DNA of 64,000 bases from Herbaspirillum sp. DW155 (GCF_037076565.1 NZ_AP029028.1:1550001-1614000), one strand, 5' to 3'; positions 8,876 through 16,955 are shown, counted from the first letter of the stretch. The notes: generated from the sequence alone by a model not told the origin. A program made the numbers and translations.

Positions 8876-10063
8876 TCAGCGCTTGATGCCCAGCTTTGCA
8901 AAAAGCGCGCCAGCGCTTTCGTAGTTCAGTTCCGACAGCGCGGCGTGCTGCGTGACCACCATCGCATCGCGCACGATGCGCTGCAGGCGGTGGCTGCGCT
9001 GGATGGCCGCCATGCCGGCCGCCTGATAGGCGTCGTTGACCACCTCCATCGAGACCCGTGCCGCGTAGGTGGCCGAGAGCTTGAGCATCATGTCGATCTC
9101 TTCGGTGACGGGGTTGCCGGCCACGATCTGCTCCCATGCCTGCTCGCAGGCGTCATAGAAAAACATGCGGGCGCTGCGCCACTTGGCTTCGGACAGGCCC
9201 AGCTTGATCTTGTAGTAGGCGCGGTCAGCCAGGCGCAGCGCACCCGGCATGATCTTGGCACCACCGGCCATGTCGGTGACGATATCGAGCGCCGTGCGCG
9301 CCAGACCGATGTTGACGGCGGCGTGCACTTCGGCCTGATAGGCCAGGGCGGGGTAGCGATACAGCGGCTCGTCGATGAGGCCGGCAGCGCCCCGCGCGCA
9401 GGTCCATTCGCGGGCGACGAACTTGTCTTTCAAGCGGGTATCGTGGCTGCCGGTGCCTTGCATGCCGACCACGTTCCAGTTGTCGATGATCTCGATTTCC
9501 GAGGCCGGCATCACGGCCATGAGGGCGGGCTTTTGCGTGCCATCGTCGGGGCCGCTGCTGTCCTTGATACCGACACCGATCCAGTCCGCGCCCTTGCAGC
9601 CGCTGGCGAAGTGCCAGCGTCCGGTGATTTCCCAGCCGCCGTTCACGGCCCTGGCTTCTTGCAGCGGATAGAGGCCGCCCGCATAGACCTGATCGGGACC
9701 GGTTGCGTAGATCTGGCGTTGCGTGTCGATGGGCAGTGCCGCGAGGTAAGTGTTGGCCGAGCCGAAGGCGGCGACCCAGCCGGCCGAGCCATCGGCCATG
9801 GAGATACGCTCGATCATTGCCAGGAAGGCCGCCGGTGCCAGCGCCTCGCCACCGAACTTGCGCGGCGTGCCGCTGCGGAAGATGCCGGCTTTCTTCATGG
9901 TGGCGACGACATCGCGCGGCACGTGGCCCAACTGATCGAACTCATCGCGGCGCGCGCTCACCTCGGCGATGAGGACATCCATCTCGGGAGAGTGGGCGTG
10001 CGGCGGGGTGGCGGTGACGACTTTTTTCTGGACGGGATAAACATCGAGCGTGATCGAATTCAT
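8876..10063 (-). CDS. Acyl-CoA-dehydrogenase-fold flavin-dependent monooxygenase
   Basis: A 395-residue protein with the acyl-CoA dehydrogenase fold but the C-terminal domain 2 typical of group D flavin monooxygenases (HsaA, DszC, C2 of 4-hydroxyphenylacetate hydroxylase). N-terminal domain: VPRDVVATMKKAGIFR, GTPRKFGGEALAP, ISMADGSAGWVAAFGS. Middle: EITGRWHFASGCKGADWIG. C-terminal: RSHRLQRIVRDAMVVTQHAAL, where the terminal His-containing helix is usual in oxygenases of this type. Such enzymes use reduced flavin from a separate reductase, and a candidate reductase is encoded at 2598-3098. It is first in the minus-strand run with a sulfonate/nitrate-type ABC transporter, so hydroxylation or desulfonation of an imported compound is plausible. 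Confidence 0.85.
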   Translation of the reverse strand: MNSITLDVYPVQKKVVTATPPHAHSPEMDVLIAEVSARRDEFDQLGHVPRDVVATMKKAGIFRSGTPRKFGGEALAPAAFLAMIERISMADGSAGWVAAFGSANTYLAALPIDTQRQIYATGPDQVYAGGLYPLQEARAVNGGWEITGRWHFASGCKGADWIGVGIKDSSGPDDGTQKPALMAVMPASEIEIIDNWNVVGMQGTGSHDTRLKDKFVAREWTCARGAAGLIDEPLYRYPALAYQAEVHAAVNIGLARTALDIVTDMAGGAKIMPGALRLADRAYYKIKLGLSEAKWRSARMFFYDACEQAWEQIVAGNPVTEEIDMMLKLSATYAARVSMEVVNDAYQAAGMAAIQRSHRLQRIVRDAMVVTQHAALSELNYESAGALFAKLGIKR

Positions 10064-10363
10064 GGCACACCACTTTGGTTGAAAGAAGGTAGCTGAGTGT
10101 CGTCCGTGCGGCAAAGCAGGGTCAAATTCTATTTAGGAATCCGCCGGATGAATATTAGTAATAATGATTAGACCGCTCCGTGATTGCGCGCAGGCGTGTA
10201 CATGGTGCACCTGCATGATGCGTGAAAGCCGCACGGGACGGGCGTTTTGAGCCATCCTGCACTAAACGCGAGAGAGCTGGTGCACTGAGTGGAGGAGTAT
10301 TTGCAGTATTGATGGGGCTAATCGGCGGGGCGGATTTGCCATGCAGGGCAGGAGCTGACTACG
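10064..10363. other. Non-coding stretch upstream of the monooxygenase
   Basis: Mixed-composition DNA with an AT-rich part near 10130-10170. It presumably holds the promoter of the minus-strand catabolic run, but no hexamer pair is convincing. No gene is seen here. Confidence 0.5.
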
Positions 10364-10472
10364 ATGAAGGCCGGAATTGACGGGAACACCTGTTCAGTTT
10401 CGTCACAGGCTCCTTCTGGCCTTCATTTCGGGCGGACTTCTTCGGGAGTCCGCCACTTTTCTTTTTCTTTTA
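10364..10472 (+). ncRNA. Candidate structured small RNA with intrinsic terminator
   Basis: Two consecutive hairpins on the plus strand. The first pairs ATGAAGGCCGGAA (10364-10376) with TTCTGGCCTTCAT (10414-10426), 12 Watson-Crick pairs plus one G-T. Inside it CCTGT (10389-10393) can pair with ACAGG (10405-10409). The second hairpin is GGCGGACT / AGTCCGCC (10431-10454), followed by a T-rich tail to about 10472, which has the form of an intrinsic terminator. A 55-codon frame (10364-10531) preceded by GGAG also crosses this region, but its product is low in complexity and the hairpins explain the sequence better. No clear promoter was found, so transcription is unproven. Confidence 0.4.
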
Positions 10473-10557
10473 TCTTTCGCTGTCGTCGGTATGGGACGGG
10501 GAATGTCTTCTTTTTTTCTGCGGCTTGTTGATGGCGTCTGCCGATGCGGCGCGACGC

Positions 10558-10986
10558 CTAAGGCCAATGGACATCGGCACAGCCGTGCTGCGCGATGTTC
10601 TGCAATTGATCTTGTATGGATTCGCGTTGGAGGATGTCTGTACGCAGGACAGAGACATGACCGCCTTCCTTGCGCAGTCCGTTCGTGAGTTGTTCAAATT
10701 GCGCCGCGCTCAGCTTGTGGAGGGCACAGGCCGCATAGAGCCGCGCTTCTTTGGTGGCGGAAGTGTCGTCGATCAGTTGCGTGAAGAGCGCCAGCGCGGC
10801 GGGGGATTGCAGCAAGCGGCGATAGCGTTGTTCGCTCTCGCTGATGTGGCCGATGAAGCCGACCTGGCCGAGGGCGAAGGTGGGTGTGCGTTTCAGAGCT
10901 GCCATATTATCGGCAGGGGGCGCAGAGGCTTCCGCAAGCGAGCAGGTGAGCATCAAGGGAAGGTACAGAATCTTTGGGATCTTCAT
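10558..10986 (-). CDS. Hypothetical exported protein
   Basis: A 142-residue protein of unknown function. The N terminus MKIPKILYLPLMLTCSLAEA is a plausible signal peptide, cleaved near SLAEA. The mature part is helical and contains FALGQVGFIGHISESEQRYR and KEARLYAACALHKLSAAQFE, which reads like a short helical-repeat protein. A GAGGA Shine-Dalgarno lies just before the ATG at 10986. It follows two small membrane-protein genes on the same strand. Confidence 0.65.
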   Translation of the reverse strand: MKIPKILYLPLMLTCSLAEASAPPADNMAALKRTPTFALGQVGFIGHISESEQRYRRLLQSPAALALFTQLIDDTSATKEARLYAACALHKLSAAQFEQLTNGLRKEGGHVSVLRTDILQRESIQDQLQNIAQHGCADVHWP

Positions 10987-11013
10987 TGCGTCCTCACTTT
11001 TTCTCTGCTGATT

Positions 11014-11373
11014 TCAGTTAGTTTTTCCATCTGACTTATTGGCTTCGCGATTCGGAACCCACCCATGCAACAGGTTCAAACCTATTCGTATTGGAAGCAC
11101 ATACTCCAGGTAGTGGAACTCGTTCCCCTTAATTCGCAAGACCGTACAGACCAACGCGGTGCTGATGGGGAATATTACGTCCCAGCACACGCTACGTGAT
11201 TGGAAATGTCGCCTGTAGGTTTTGGGTACGAACCGAGCCAATGCCATGCAGAGGAAGATCGCCAGTAATGAATAGCGCAGATATACCCAAAAAACAGGGG
11301 TGGCGAAGATCGCCAAGACAGTTAAGACCGTGATGAGGGCTGTCCATTGCCATAGCAGATATCGCGTATACAT
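11014..11373 (-). CDS. Hypothetical membrane protein
   Basis: A 119-residue protein not recognised. Two or three hydrophobic segments occur in the first half (WTALITVLTVLAIFATPVFW and YSLLAIFLCMALARF) and another in WDVIFPISTALVCTVL. AAGGA precedes the ATG at 11373. Base composition is visibly less GC-rich than in the flanking operons, which could mean recent acquisition. It lies 27 bases upstream of the exported-protein gene. Confidence 0.6.
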   Translation of the reverse strand: MYTRYLLWQWTALITVLTVLAIFATPVFWVYLRYSLLAIFLCMALARFVPKTYRRHFQSRSVCWDVIFPISTALVCTVLRIKGNEFHYLEYVLPIRIGLNLLHGWVPNREANKSDGKTN

Positions 11374-11483
11374 TTTTCCTTGTCAGGTGGGCGGAGAGAT
11401 TGTTCAGGATCAGTCTTTGTTCTGTGGTGCGACCGCTGCCAGAGGTACGGCGACTCACTGCAAGATGAGTGTGGTGATCAAGT

Positions 11484-11798
11484 CTAGGACCTGCACTTGA
11501 TGTCATTGCTTTGGTGCGCCCTTTTTCTTGCGCGCAGCAGCAGTGCTGCGGTCGGATAGGGGAGTATGGAAAAGCCGATCGCCATCCCTACCTTCAGAGC
11601 ACTTTCGTTAAAAAAATACGTGGATACGAAGATGTGTATCGAAAAAACGAACGAGGCAAAAATGATCGCCACCTTCCCGGCGCTTTTCCACGGAATGACA
11701 AATGCCCGACACATGAAATTGGCGAGCAGGTATGCGATCAGGGCGTTAAAAGAAATGAGATTTGTGCTTGCATAGAATGCGATGAGGGATTGGTTCAT
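11484..11798 (-). CDS. Hypothetical membrane protein
   Basis: A 104-residue protein not recognised. Three hydrophobic stretches are visible: ISFNALIAYLLANFM, KVAIIFASFVFSIHIFVSTY and VGMAIGFSILPYPTAALLL, ending in a basic tail. AAGGA lies upstream of the ATG at 11798. It is AT-richer than its surroundings and is first of three small minus-strand genes. Confidence 0.6.
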   Translation of the reverse strand: MNQSLIAFYASTNLISFNALIAYLLANFMCRAFVIPWKSAGKVAIIFASFVFSIHIFVSTYFFNESALKVGMAIGFSILPYPTAALLLRARKRAHQSNDIKCRS

Positions 11799-12080
11799 TG
11801 GATTTCCTTGTTCTCTTCGGGATCAATCTCCTGAGTCCGTGCGATGAATTCATCCTGCTGCGGCGCGCATTGATTCTGCCCGCTATAAAGGGAGATTCGG
11901 TGAGGTGTCAGGAAATGTAATGTTCAGCGCTCAGCACGCGTGACGCTGGGCTGACTGGCCGGGGGGGGCGGGCTGGCGGCGTTTGGAATGAGCCGCTAGG
12001 TTACAAAATTTCGATTCGAAAAGGTTCGAAAGTGAACCTGGTCTAAAAAAGATGAGTGTTGTTCTCGAACTTTGTCGAGA
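11799..12080. other. Non-coding stretch between the small-gene patch and the TonB receptor
   Basis: No gene is seen. The left end should hold the promoter of the small membrane-protein genes. A long G run (around 11960-11967) and AT-rich DNA with TTCGATTCGAAAAGGTTCGAA near 12005-12030 are the only notable features. Confidence 0.5.
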
Positions 12081-12108
12081 TAAAAAATCGGCCGCATGAA
12101 GCGGCCGA
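12081..12108 (-). terminator. Intrinsic terminator of the TonB receptor gene
   Basis: On the minus strand TCGGCCGC / GCGGCCGA form an 8-bp stem with a 5-base loop followed by six T and ATC. It lies 30 bases beyond the stop codon of the receptor gene. Confidence 0.88.
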
Positions 12109-12137
12109 CCTTGATGCGCACGAATCTCGATGCGGGA

Positions 12138-14249
12138 TCAGTAACGATACCCCAGCGTCAGCAAAATGGTCCGATCATCCCCCAACGCCACCGCACGCGC
12201 CAGACCGCCCGCATAGTAATGCGTGTTGAAGATGTTCTTCACGTTCAGCGCGGCGCGCCAGCGCTCGGCGTTGTAGGCCACGCCGGTATCGGCCAGCACG
12301 TAGCCGGGCAGGGTATAGCCATTGGTGCGCATCATGCTCTGGCCATGCACGCCGCCATTCCACTCCCATCCGGCCAGCGCGCCCTTGAAGCGGTAGCGCG
12401 CGCTGGTGGTGAAGTTGTGACGGGGTACGTTGTCCAGCCACTGACCCACGGTGGTACTGCGCTGACCACCGTCGTCGGTGACGATGGCCGCCGTGTAGGA
12501 ATAGCCGGCATTGAGGCTCAGGCCATTGCGCAAGTCAGAGGTCACGCTGATCTCGCCGCCTTGCGAACGTTGCTCACCGACGGCGATGTTGAAGCCGGTG
12601 TTGCTGGGATCGCTCACCAGCACGTTGCGGCGACGCAGGTCAAAGACCGCTACGTTCAGGCTGGTGCGGCCTTCGTCCAGGTCGAACTTCACGCCCGCTT
12701 CCCACTGCTTGCCGGTCTCGGGCTTGAAGGTGCCGCCATTGGCATCGGTGCCGCTGTTCGGGTAGAACGAGGTGGCATAACTGATGTATGGACGCACGCC
12801 GAGGAACAACTCAACCATCAATGCCGCCGATCCCGTCGTGGCGCTGGACGGGGTGTTGGTGTGCGTACCCGTGTTCAGGTTGGTGGAGTAGGTGGAGGCG
12901 TTGTCGTAGCGCAGGCCGGTCAGCAATTGCCAGCGTTCGCCGAAGCTGATCTGGTCGCGCGCATACAGACCGGTATCGCGGATGCTGGTCGAGGTGGCGG
13001 TGTTGGGTTTGGTCGGGCAATTCAGGCGCGCGCCATACACCGGGTTGTAGACGTTGAGCGCGGCGACCGTACAGGTGTAGGAGAGCGTGTCCTCGCGCGA
13101 ATTGAGATAGTCCGTGCCCAGCGTGATCGCGTGTTTGCCCAGCGCCGTGTTGAAAGTGCGCTGGACGTTGGTATCCATGCTGAAGGTCTGGCCTTCATAG
13201 GTCTGGTCCGTACCTGTGCGCGTGAGACTGCGGCCGGTGCTCGACAGGACGTTGTTGGCCACCAGTTGCCCGCTCATCTCGAACTGCTGATAACGCACGT
13301 TGTTGTTGAGCGTCCAGCCATCATCGAAGCGGTGCGTCAGCGCATAGCCGATGCGGGTCTCGTTGGCGGCATAAGGACGTGCGCCCGGTTCGCCGATGAA
13401 GAGGCTGCGCGGCAGTGCGCCGTTGACGTTGCTGTTGATGGAACCGGACAGCGGCAGGCCTTGCTGGCGCACGTAGTTGCGCTCCTGATAGCTGGTCAGG
13501 ATGGTGAAGTCGGTGCGCGCACCCAGGTCCAGCGACAGCGAAGGCGCGATGTAGCGGTTCTTGAACCACACCTTGTCGGTGGCATCGTCCGAATTGGAAA
13601 TCAGGCCATTGATGCGGAAGGCCTGCTTGCCGTTTTCCGACAGCGATTTGTTGAGATCCACCGTGCTCTGGTAGAAGTTGTGGCTGCCTGCGGTCACGTC
13701 GACGTTGGCAAAATCGGTCCCTTGCGGACGCTTGCTGACCATGTTCACCAGGCCACCCGGCAGTACCAGTCCATAGAGCAGCGAGCCCGGTCCCTTGAGC
13801 ACTTCCACCTGCTCCAACCCGGACAGCTGCTCGGCCACGCGCGAGCTGGCCGTGGTGCGCAGACCATCCAGATACAGCGAATCGGACGCCACCTGGCCGC
13901 GGATGATCAGGTCATCCCAGCCGCGCCGGCCGTATTGCTGCGCTACCACGCCGGGGACGTTTTCCAGGGCATCGGCCAGGGAGACGGCTTGCTGACTGTC
14001 CAGCATGGCCCGGGTCACCACTGATACCGATTGCGGCGTCTGCGACAGCGGCGTGTCGGATTTGTTGACCTGGCTGCGGGTGGCCTTGAACTGGGTGTCG
14101 TTGACGCCATCCGCGACCACGTTGACCGTGGGCAGCTGGGTGGAGGTGGTGTTGCCTTGCGTTGTGGCGGTCTGGGCCAGGGCGGTCGAAGCGGGCAGGA
14201 TGGAAAAAGCGAGCAGGACGGCGAGGGCGCCGGGAGAGAGAGAGGGCAT
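12138..14249 (-). CDS. TonB-dependent siderophore receptor
   Basis: A 703-residue outer-membrane receptor. A signal peptide ends near ASTALAQ. The plug domain carries SDTPLSQTPQSVSVVTRAML, a family motif of siderophore receptors, then LENVPGVVAQQYGRRGWDDL and EVLKGPGSLLYG. The rest is a 22-strand barrel ending in LLTLGYRY with a terminal aromatic residue. An in-frame stop lies 4 codons upstream of the ATG at 14249, so this is the longest start, though no good Shine-Dalgarno precedes it and the signal peptide lacks basic residues at its very start. A Fur-like box lies just upstream. The ligand (ferric siderophore class) cannot be told; no biosynthesis gene is nearby. Confidence 0.93.
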   Translation of the reverse strand: MPSLSPGALAVLLAFSILPASTALAQTATTQGNTTSTQLPTVNVVADGVNDTQFKATRSQVNKSDTPLSQTPQSVSVVTRAMLDSQQAVSLADALENVPGVVAQQYGRRGWDDLIIRGQVASDSLYLDGLRTTASSRVAEQLSGLEQVEVLKGPGSLLYGLVLPGGLVNMVSKRPQGTDFANVDVTAGSHNFYQSTVDLNKSLSENGKQAFRINGLISNSDDATDKVWFKNRYIAPSLSLDLGARTDFTILTSYQERNYVRQQGLPLSGSINSNVNGALPRSLFIGEPGARPYAANETRIGYALTHRFDDGWTLNNNVRYQQFEMSGQLVANNVLSSTGRSLTRTGTDQTYEGQTFSMDTNVQRTFNTALGKHAITLGTDYLNSREDTLSYTCTVAALNVYNPVYGARLNCPTKPNTATSTSIRDTGLYARDQISFGERWQLLTGLRYDNASTYSTNLNTGTHTNTPSSATTGSAALMVELFLGVRPYISYATSFYPNSGTDANGGTFKPETGKQWEAGVKFDLDEGRTSLNVAVFDLRRRNVLVSDPSNTGFNIAVGEQRSQGGEISVTSDLRNGLSLNAGYSYTAAIVTDDGGQRSTTVGQWLDNVPRHNFTTSARYRFKGALAGWEWNGGVHGQSMMRTNGYTLPGYVLADTGVAYNAERWRAALNVKNIFNTHYYAGGLARAVALGDDRTILLTLGYRY

Positions 14250-14263
14250 GAATCAATCAATAA

Positions 14264-14278
14264 TGAGAATAATTGCTA
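14264..14278 (-). promoter_or_regulatory. Fur-like box before the TonB receptor
   Basis: TGAGAATAATTGCTA matches the 7-1-7 Fur consensus TGATAATnATTATCA at 10 of 14 defined positions. It lies 15-29 bases before the receptor start. On the minus strand a -10-like TATCAT (14287-14282), with TTGTTG 18 bases further up, would place the transcription start inside this box, as expected for iron repression. Confidence 0.55.
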
Positions 14279-14550
14279 TTTATGATATCGCATTCTTGTG
14301 CTTGGCAACAATTTTTTACTGATAGCTTGCATCTTGTCGCCTCAGGTTGGCGTCCGTGAGGTGGTGCGTCGCGGGACTCATGAGCAGAGACTTGGGAAGG
14401 GGATGGCTGCGGAAAAGCGCTCCCGAAAAAATCTTTCTTGGAAGCTGATTCATTCATATCGATACACGGGAATCTGATAGTTACTCTCATCCCTGCCGCT
14501 CAAATATTTCATCTGAAATAAGTTTGACCCGTCCCAATCCCGCTGCTATC

Positions 14551-14580
14551 TTGGAACCGGTTCCAAAAGATTCATATAAA
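14551..14580 (+). promoter_or_regulatory. Palindromic operator and promoter of the LacI-type regulator gene
   Basis: TTGGAACCGGTTCCAA (14551-14566) is a perfect 16-bp palindrome with the central CpG usual for LacI-family operators. It resembles the published PtxS site TGAAACCGGTTTCA of Pseudomonas. Its left end supplies TTGGAA as a -35, followed 18 bases later by TATAAA (14575-14580). A repressor bound here would block the promoter, so the regulator is probably autoregulated. Confidence 0.65.
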
Positions 14581-14641
14581 TGAGCAGCCCGGAACTGGAA
14601 GCACAAATCACCGACGCAGTTCAACGATTTGGCGGGCAATA

Positions 14642-15766
14642 GTGAGACAAAGCACCAAGACCGGCACCGACCGGGTCACCATCGCGCAGGTCGCGCGGGA
14701 GGCCGGGGTGTCCAAGACCAGCGTATCGCGTTACCTGGGCGGCGATTTCGACGCGCTCTCGGCACGCCTGCGCGATCAGATCGGCAAGACCATTGCGCGC
14801 CTGGGCTATCAGCCCAGCCAGATGGCGCGCGGGCTCAAGGGCGGACGGACGCGGCTCATCGGCATGCTGGTGGCCGACATTCTCAATCCCTATTCGGTGG
14901 CCGTGCTGCATGGCGCAGAGGCGGCCTGCCAGAAGCATGGCTATACGCTCATGCTGTGCAATACCGGCAATGACGAGGCGCGCGAGAAGCAGTCGCTGGC
15001 GGCCCTGCATTCCTACAGTGTGGAAGGCCTGCTGTTCAATACCCAGGGCCGCAACGTGACGCCGCTGCGCGAGCTGGGGCAGGCGGCCTTTCCGGTGGTG
15101 CTGCTGGACCGCCACGTGGAGGGCTGTGATTTCGATCTGGTCGGACTGGATAACGTCAAGGCCGCGCAACTGGGCACGCGCCACCTGCTGGCCCAGGGCT
15201 ATACCGACATCGCTCTGGTGGTGCAGCCGCTGGTGGGCGTGAGTTCGCGCCAGGGACGGCAGGCCGGTTTCCTGCAGGCGATGGCGGAGCGCCCCGATTG
15301 CCACGGCCAGACGCTGGAAGTGGATGTGCGCCAGCCCGGCCATGTCGCCACGGCACTGCGCGAATTCTTCCTCGGCCGCGCGGCCGCGGGCAGCACGGGG
15401 CGGCTGGCCCTGCTGGCGGGAAACGGCATGGTATCCCTGCAGATCGCGCTGGCCTTGCAGAGCATGCAGCTGCGCTTTCCGGATGACGTGGGCTTGCTGT
15501 GCTTCGATGAACTGGCCTGGTCGCCGCTGGTAGGCAGCGGCATCAGCACCATCGAACAACCGACCTATGACATCGGCTTTACGGCCATCGAGCGCCTGCT
15601 GGTACGCATTCGCGGTGAGCGCTCGGTGCGCATGGAAATCCTGCTGGATCCACGGCTGATCTGCCGTGGATCGAGTGCCAGTGTCGAGGGGGAACCCGCA
15701 CGTGCCCTGGTGGCGCAGACCGCCGCCCGGATCAGCGCGGCGGCGGGTCAGATCATCCCTGCCTGA
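14642..15766 (+). CDS. LacI-family transcriptional regulator (PtxS-like)
   Basis: A 374-residue repressor. The N-terminal helix-turn-helix is VTIAQVAREAGVSKTSVSRY, the hinge region follows, then a periplasmic-binding-protein-like effector domain with LIGMLVADILNPYSVAVLHG and DVGLLCFDELAW. The GTG at 14642 is the likely start, as the helix-turn-helix begins about 12 codons in. It precedes a sugar-acid transport and catabolism operon on the same strand. By context it may be the counterpart of PtxS, the 2-ketogluconate-responsive repressor of Pseudomonas, and a palindrome like the PtxS site lies before it and before the operon. Confidence 0.88.
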   Translation: MRQSTKTGTDRVTIAQVAREAGVSKTSVSRYLGGDFDALSARLRDQIGKTIARLGYQPSQMARGLKGGRTRLIGMLVADILNPYSVAVLHGAEAACQKHGYTLMLCNTGNDEAREKQSLAALHSYSVEGLLFNTQGRNVTPLRELGQAAFPVVLLDRHVEGCDFDLVGLDNVKAAQLGTRHLLAQGYTDIALVVQPLVGVSSRQGRQAGFLQAMAERPDCHGQTLEVDVRQPGHVATALREFFLGRAAAGSTGRLALLAGNGMVSLQIALALQSMQLRFPDDVGLLCFDELAWSPLVGSGISTIEQPTYDIGFTAIERLLVRIRGERSVRMEILLDPRLICRGSSASVEGEPARALVAQTAARISAAAGQIIPA

Positions 15767-15772
15767 GCAGGA

Positions 15773-15788
15773 TTGAAACCGGTACCAC
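15773..15788 (+). promoter_or_regulatory. Second LacI-type operator, before the transport operon
   Basis: TTGAAACCGGTACCAC shares 13 of 16 positions with the perfect palindrome at 14551-14566, including the ACCGGT core. It starts 7 bases after the regulator stop codon and about 235 bases before the binding-protein gene. No convincing -10 was found in the 15767-16022 gap. Confidence 0.5.
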
Positions 15789-16022
15789 CTGATCCAGGCC
15801 TTTCCACCGACCAGTGGTAAGACCTCGGAACAGGACGGAAGAGCTGCACGAATCAGCATCACGGCCTACGGGCCATCTACAGACCTGCAGACAGCAAGCA
15901 CAAGCAGGCAGCAACAAAGAGCGGCACAGGACTCCACGCGGCGACATCCGACACGCTGCAGGATCCGACGCCTGTCGTACCCAACGGACTGCCGTCCACA
16001 CGGCAATGATCAGGAGACCAGG

Positions 16023-16826
16023 ATGAGCATCAAGAAAATTTTCAACGCAAAACTCGTCGCACTGACGCTGGCGGCCGCCTGCGCAGTGGCCACCACCGCC
16101 AGTGCCAGCGCGCAGAGCATCGCCGAGCTGACCAAGAAGGGCAAGATCACCATCGGCGTGGTCAGTGGCACGCCGCCGTTCGGTTCGGTCGATGCCAAGG
16201 GCGAGCCCATCGGTTATGACGTCGATGTGGCCAACCTGATCGGCAAGTATCTCGGCCTGCCGGTGGAGATCGTGCCGCTGGTGCCGCCGGCGCGCATCCC
16301 GGCGCTGGAGTCGGGCAAGGTCGACATGCTGGCCGCCACGCTCGCCCCCACGCCCGAGCGTGCCAAGTCGGTGCTGTTCACGATTCCCTACAGCGGTTTC
16401 GAGTTGTCCATCGTCGGTCCGGTCGGCACCAGCTACAAGAAGCTGGATGATCTGGTGAAGAAGAAAGTGGGCGTCTCGCGTGGCTCCACCAACGACACCG
16501 CACTGACCCGCCTGGCCCCGGCCGGCACGGTGCTGGTGCGCTTCGAGGATGACTCCACGGTGACCCAGGCGCTGCTGTCGAACCAGGTCGATGCCATCTC
16601 CATTCCCAACACCATGGCCAATGAGATCGTCAAGAGCCGTGGTCAGGGCAAGATCGAAGTCAAGTTCCCGTACTCGGTGCAACCCAATTCGATGACCGTG
16701 CGCAAGGGTTCCTATGAGCTGCAGCAGTGGCTCAACAACTTCATCTACTACGTCAAGCTCAACGGCGAACTCGATGCGATCTCGCGCAAGTGGGCCGGTC
16801 CGCTGCCCAACCTGCCGGTGTTCTGA
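16023..16826 (+). CDS. ABC transporter substrate-binding protein, polar-amino-acid (SBP_bac_3) family, probable sugar-acid carrier
   Basis: A 267-residue periplasmic protein; signal peptide ends near TASASAQ. The family pattern is KITIGVVSGTPPFGSVDAKG, GYDVDVANLIGKYLGL and ESGKVDMLAATLAPTPERAK. Arg113, which in amino-acid binders holds the alpha-carboxylate, is kept. The Asp that usually holds the alpha-amino group (as in the GlnH VLHDTP segment) aligns with Pro195 in AISIPNT. That fits a carboxylate ligand without an amino group. The gene leads an operon with two permeases, an ATPase and sugar-acid enzymes. The residue argument was aligned by eye. Confidence 0.88.
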   Translation: MSIKKIFNAKLVALTLAAACAVATTASASAQSIAELTKKGKITIGVVSGTPPFGSVDAKGEPIGYDVDVANLIGKYLGLPVEIVPLVPPARIPALESGKVDMLAATLAPTPERAKSVLFTIPYSGFELSIVGPVGTSYKKLDDLVKKKVGVSRGSTNDTALTRLAPAGTVLVRFEDDSTVTQALLSNQVDAISIPNTMANEIVKSRGQGKIEVKFPYSVQPNSMTVRKGSYELQQWLNNFIYYVKLNGELDAISRKWAGPLPNLPVF

Positions 16827-16955
16827 TCCACGCAAACTGTCTTGCAGAAGTGGCTGCGCATGCACGTGATGTAGCGCATGCGCAGCCTGGGTAGAACAGA
16901 TCGCGCGCCGTGCATGGCTTGAACGGACGGCGCGGGTTTGTCGGAGGAGCACACG

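Noticed and set aside
10364..10531. A 55-codon frame with an upstream GGAG
   Set aside because: The product is low in complexity (Phe/Ser/Arg runs) and the DNA is better explained by two hairpins and a T-rich tail. Kept only as an alternative to the RNA candidate.
11192..11506. A 104-codon minus-strand frame overlapping two small membrane-protein genes
   Set aside because: It overlaps frames that have Shine-Dalgarno sites and clear hydrophobic segments, and it has neither.
12096..14024. A 642-codon plus-strand frame opposite the first TonB receptor
   Set aside because: Antisense to a well-supported receptor gene, with no recognisable domain and biased Val/His/Gln/Arg composition.
14580..14642. 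A 20-codon upstream frame whose TAG overlaps the GTG start of the LacI-type regulator
   Set aside because: It looked like translational coupling, but the best promoter (TTGGAA-18-TATAAA) ends at 14580 and would start the RNA downstream of this ATG. No Shine-Dalgarno precedes it.
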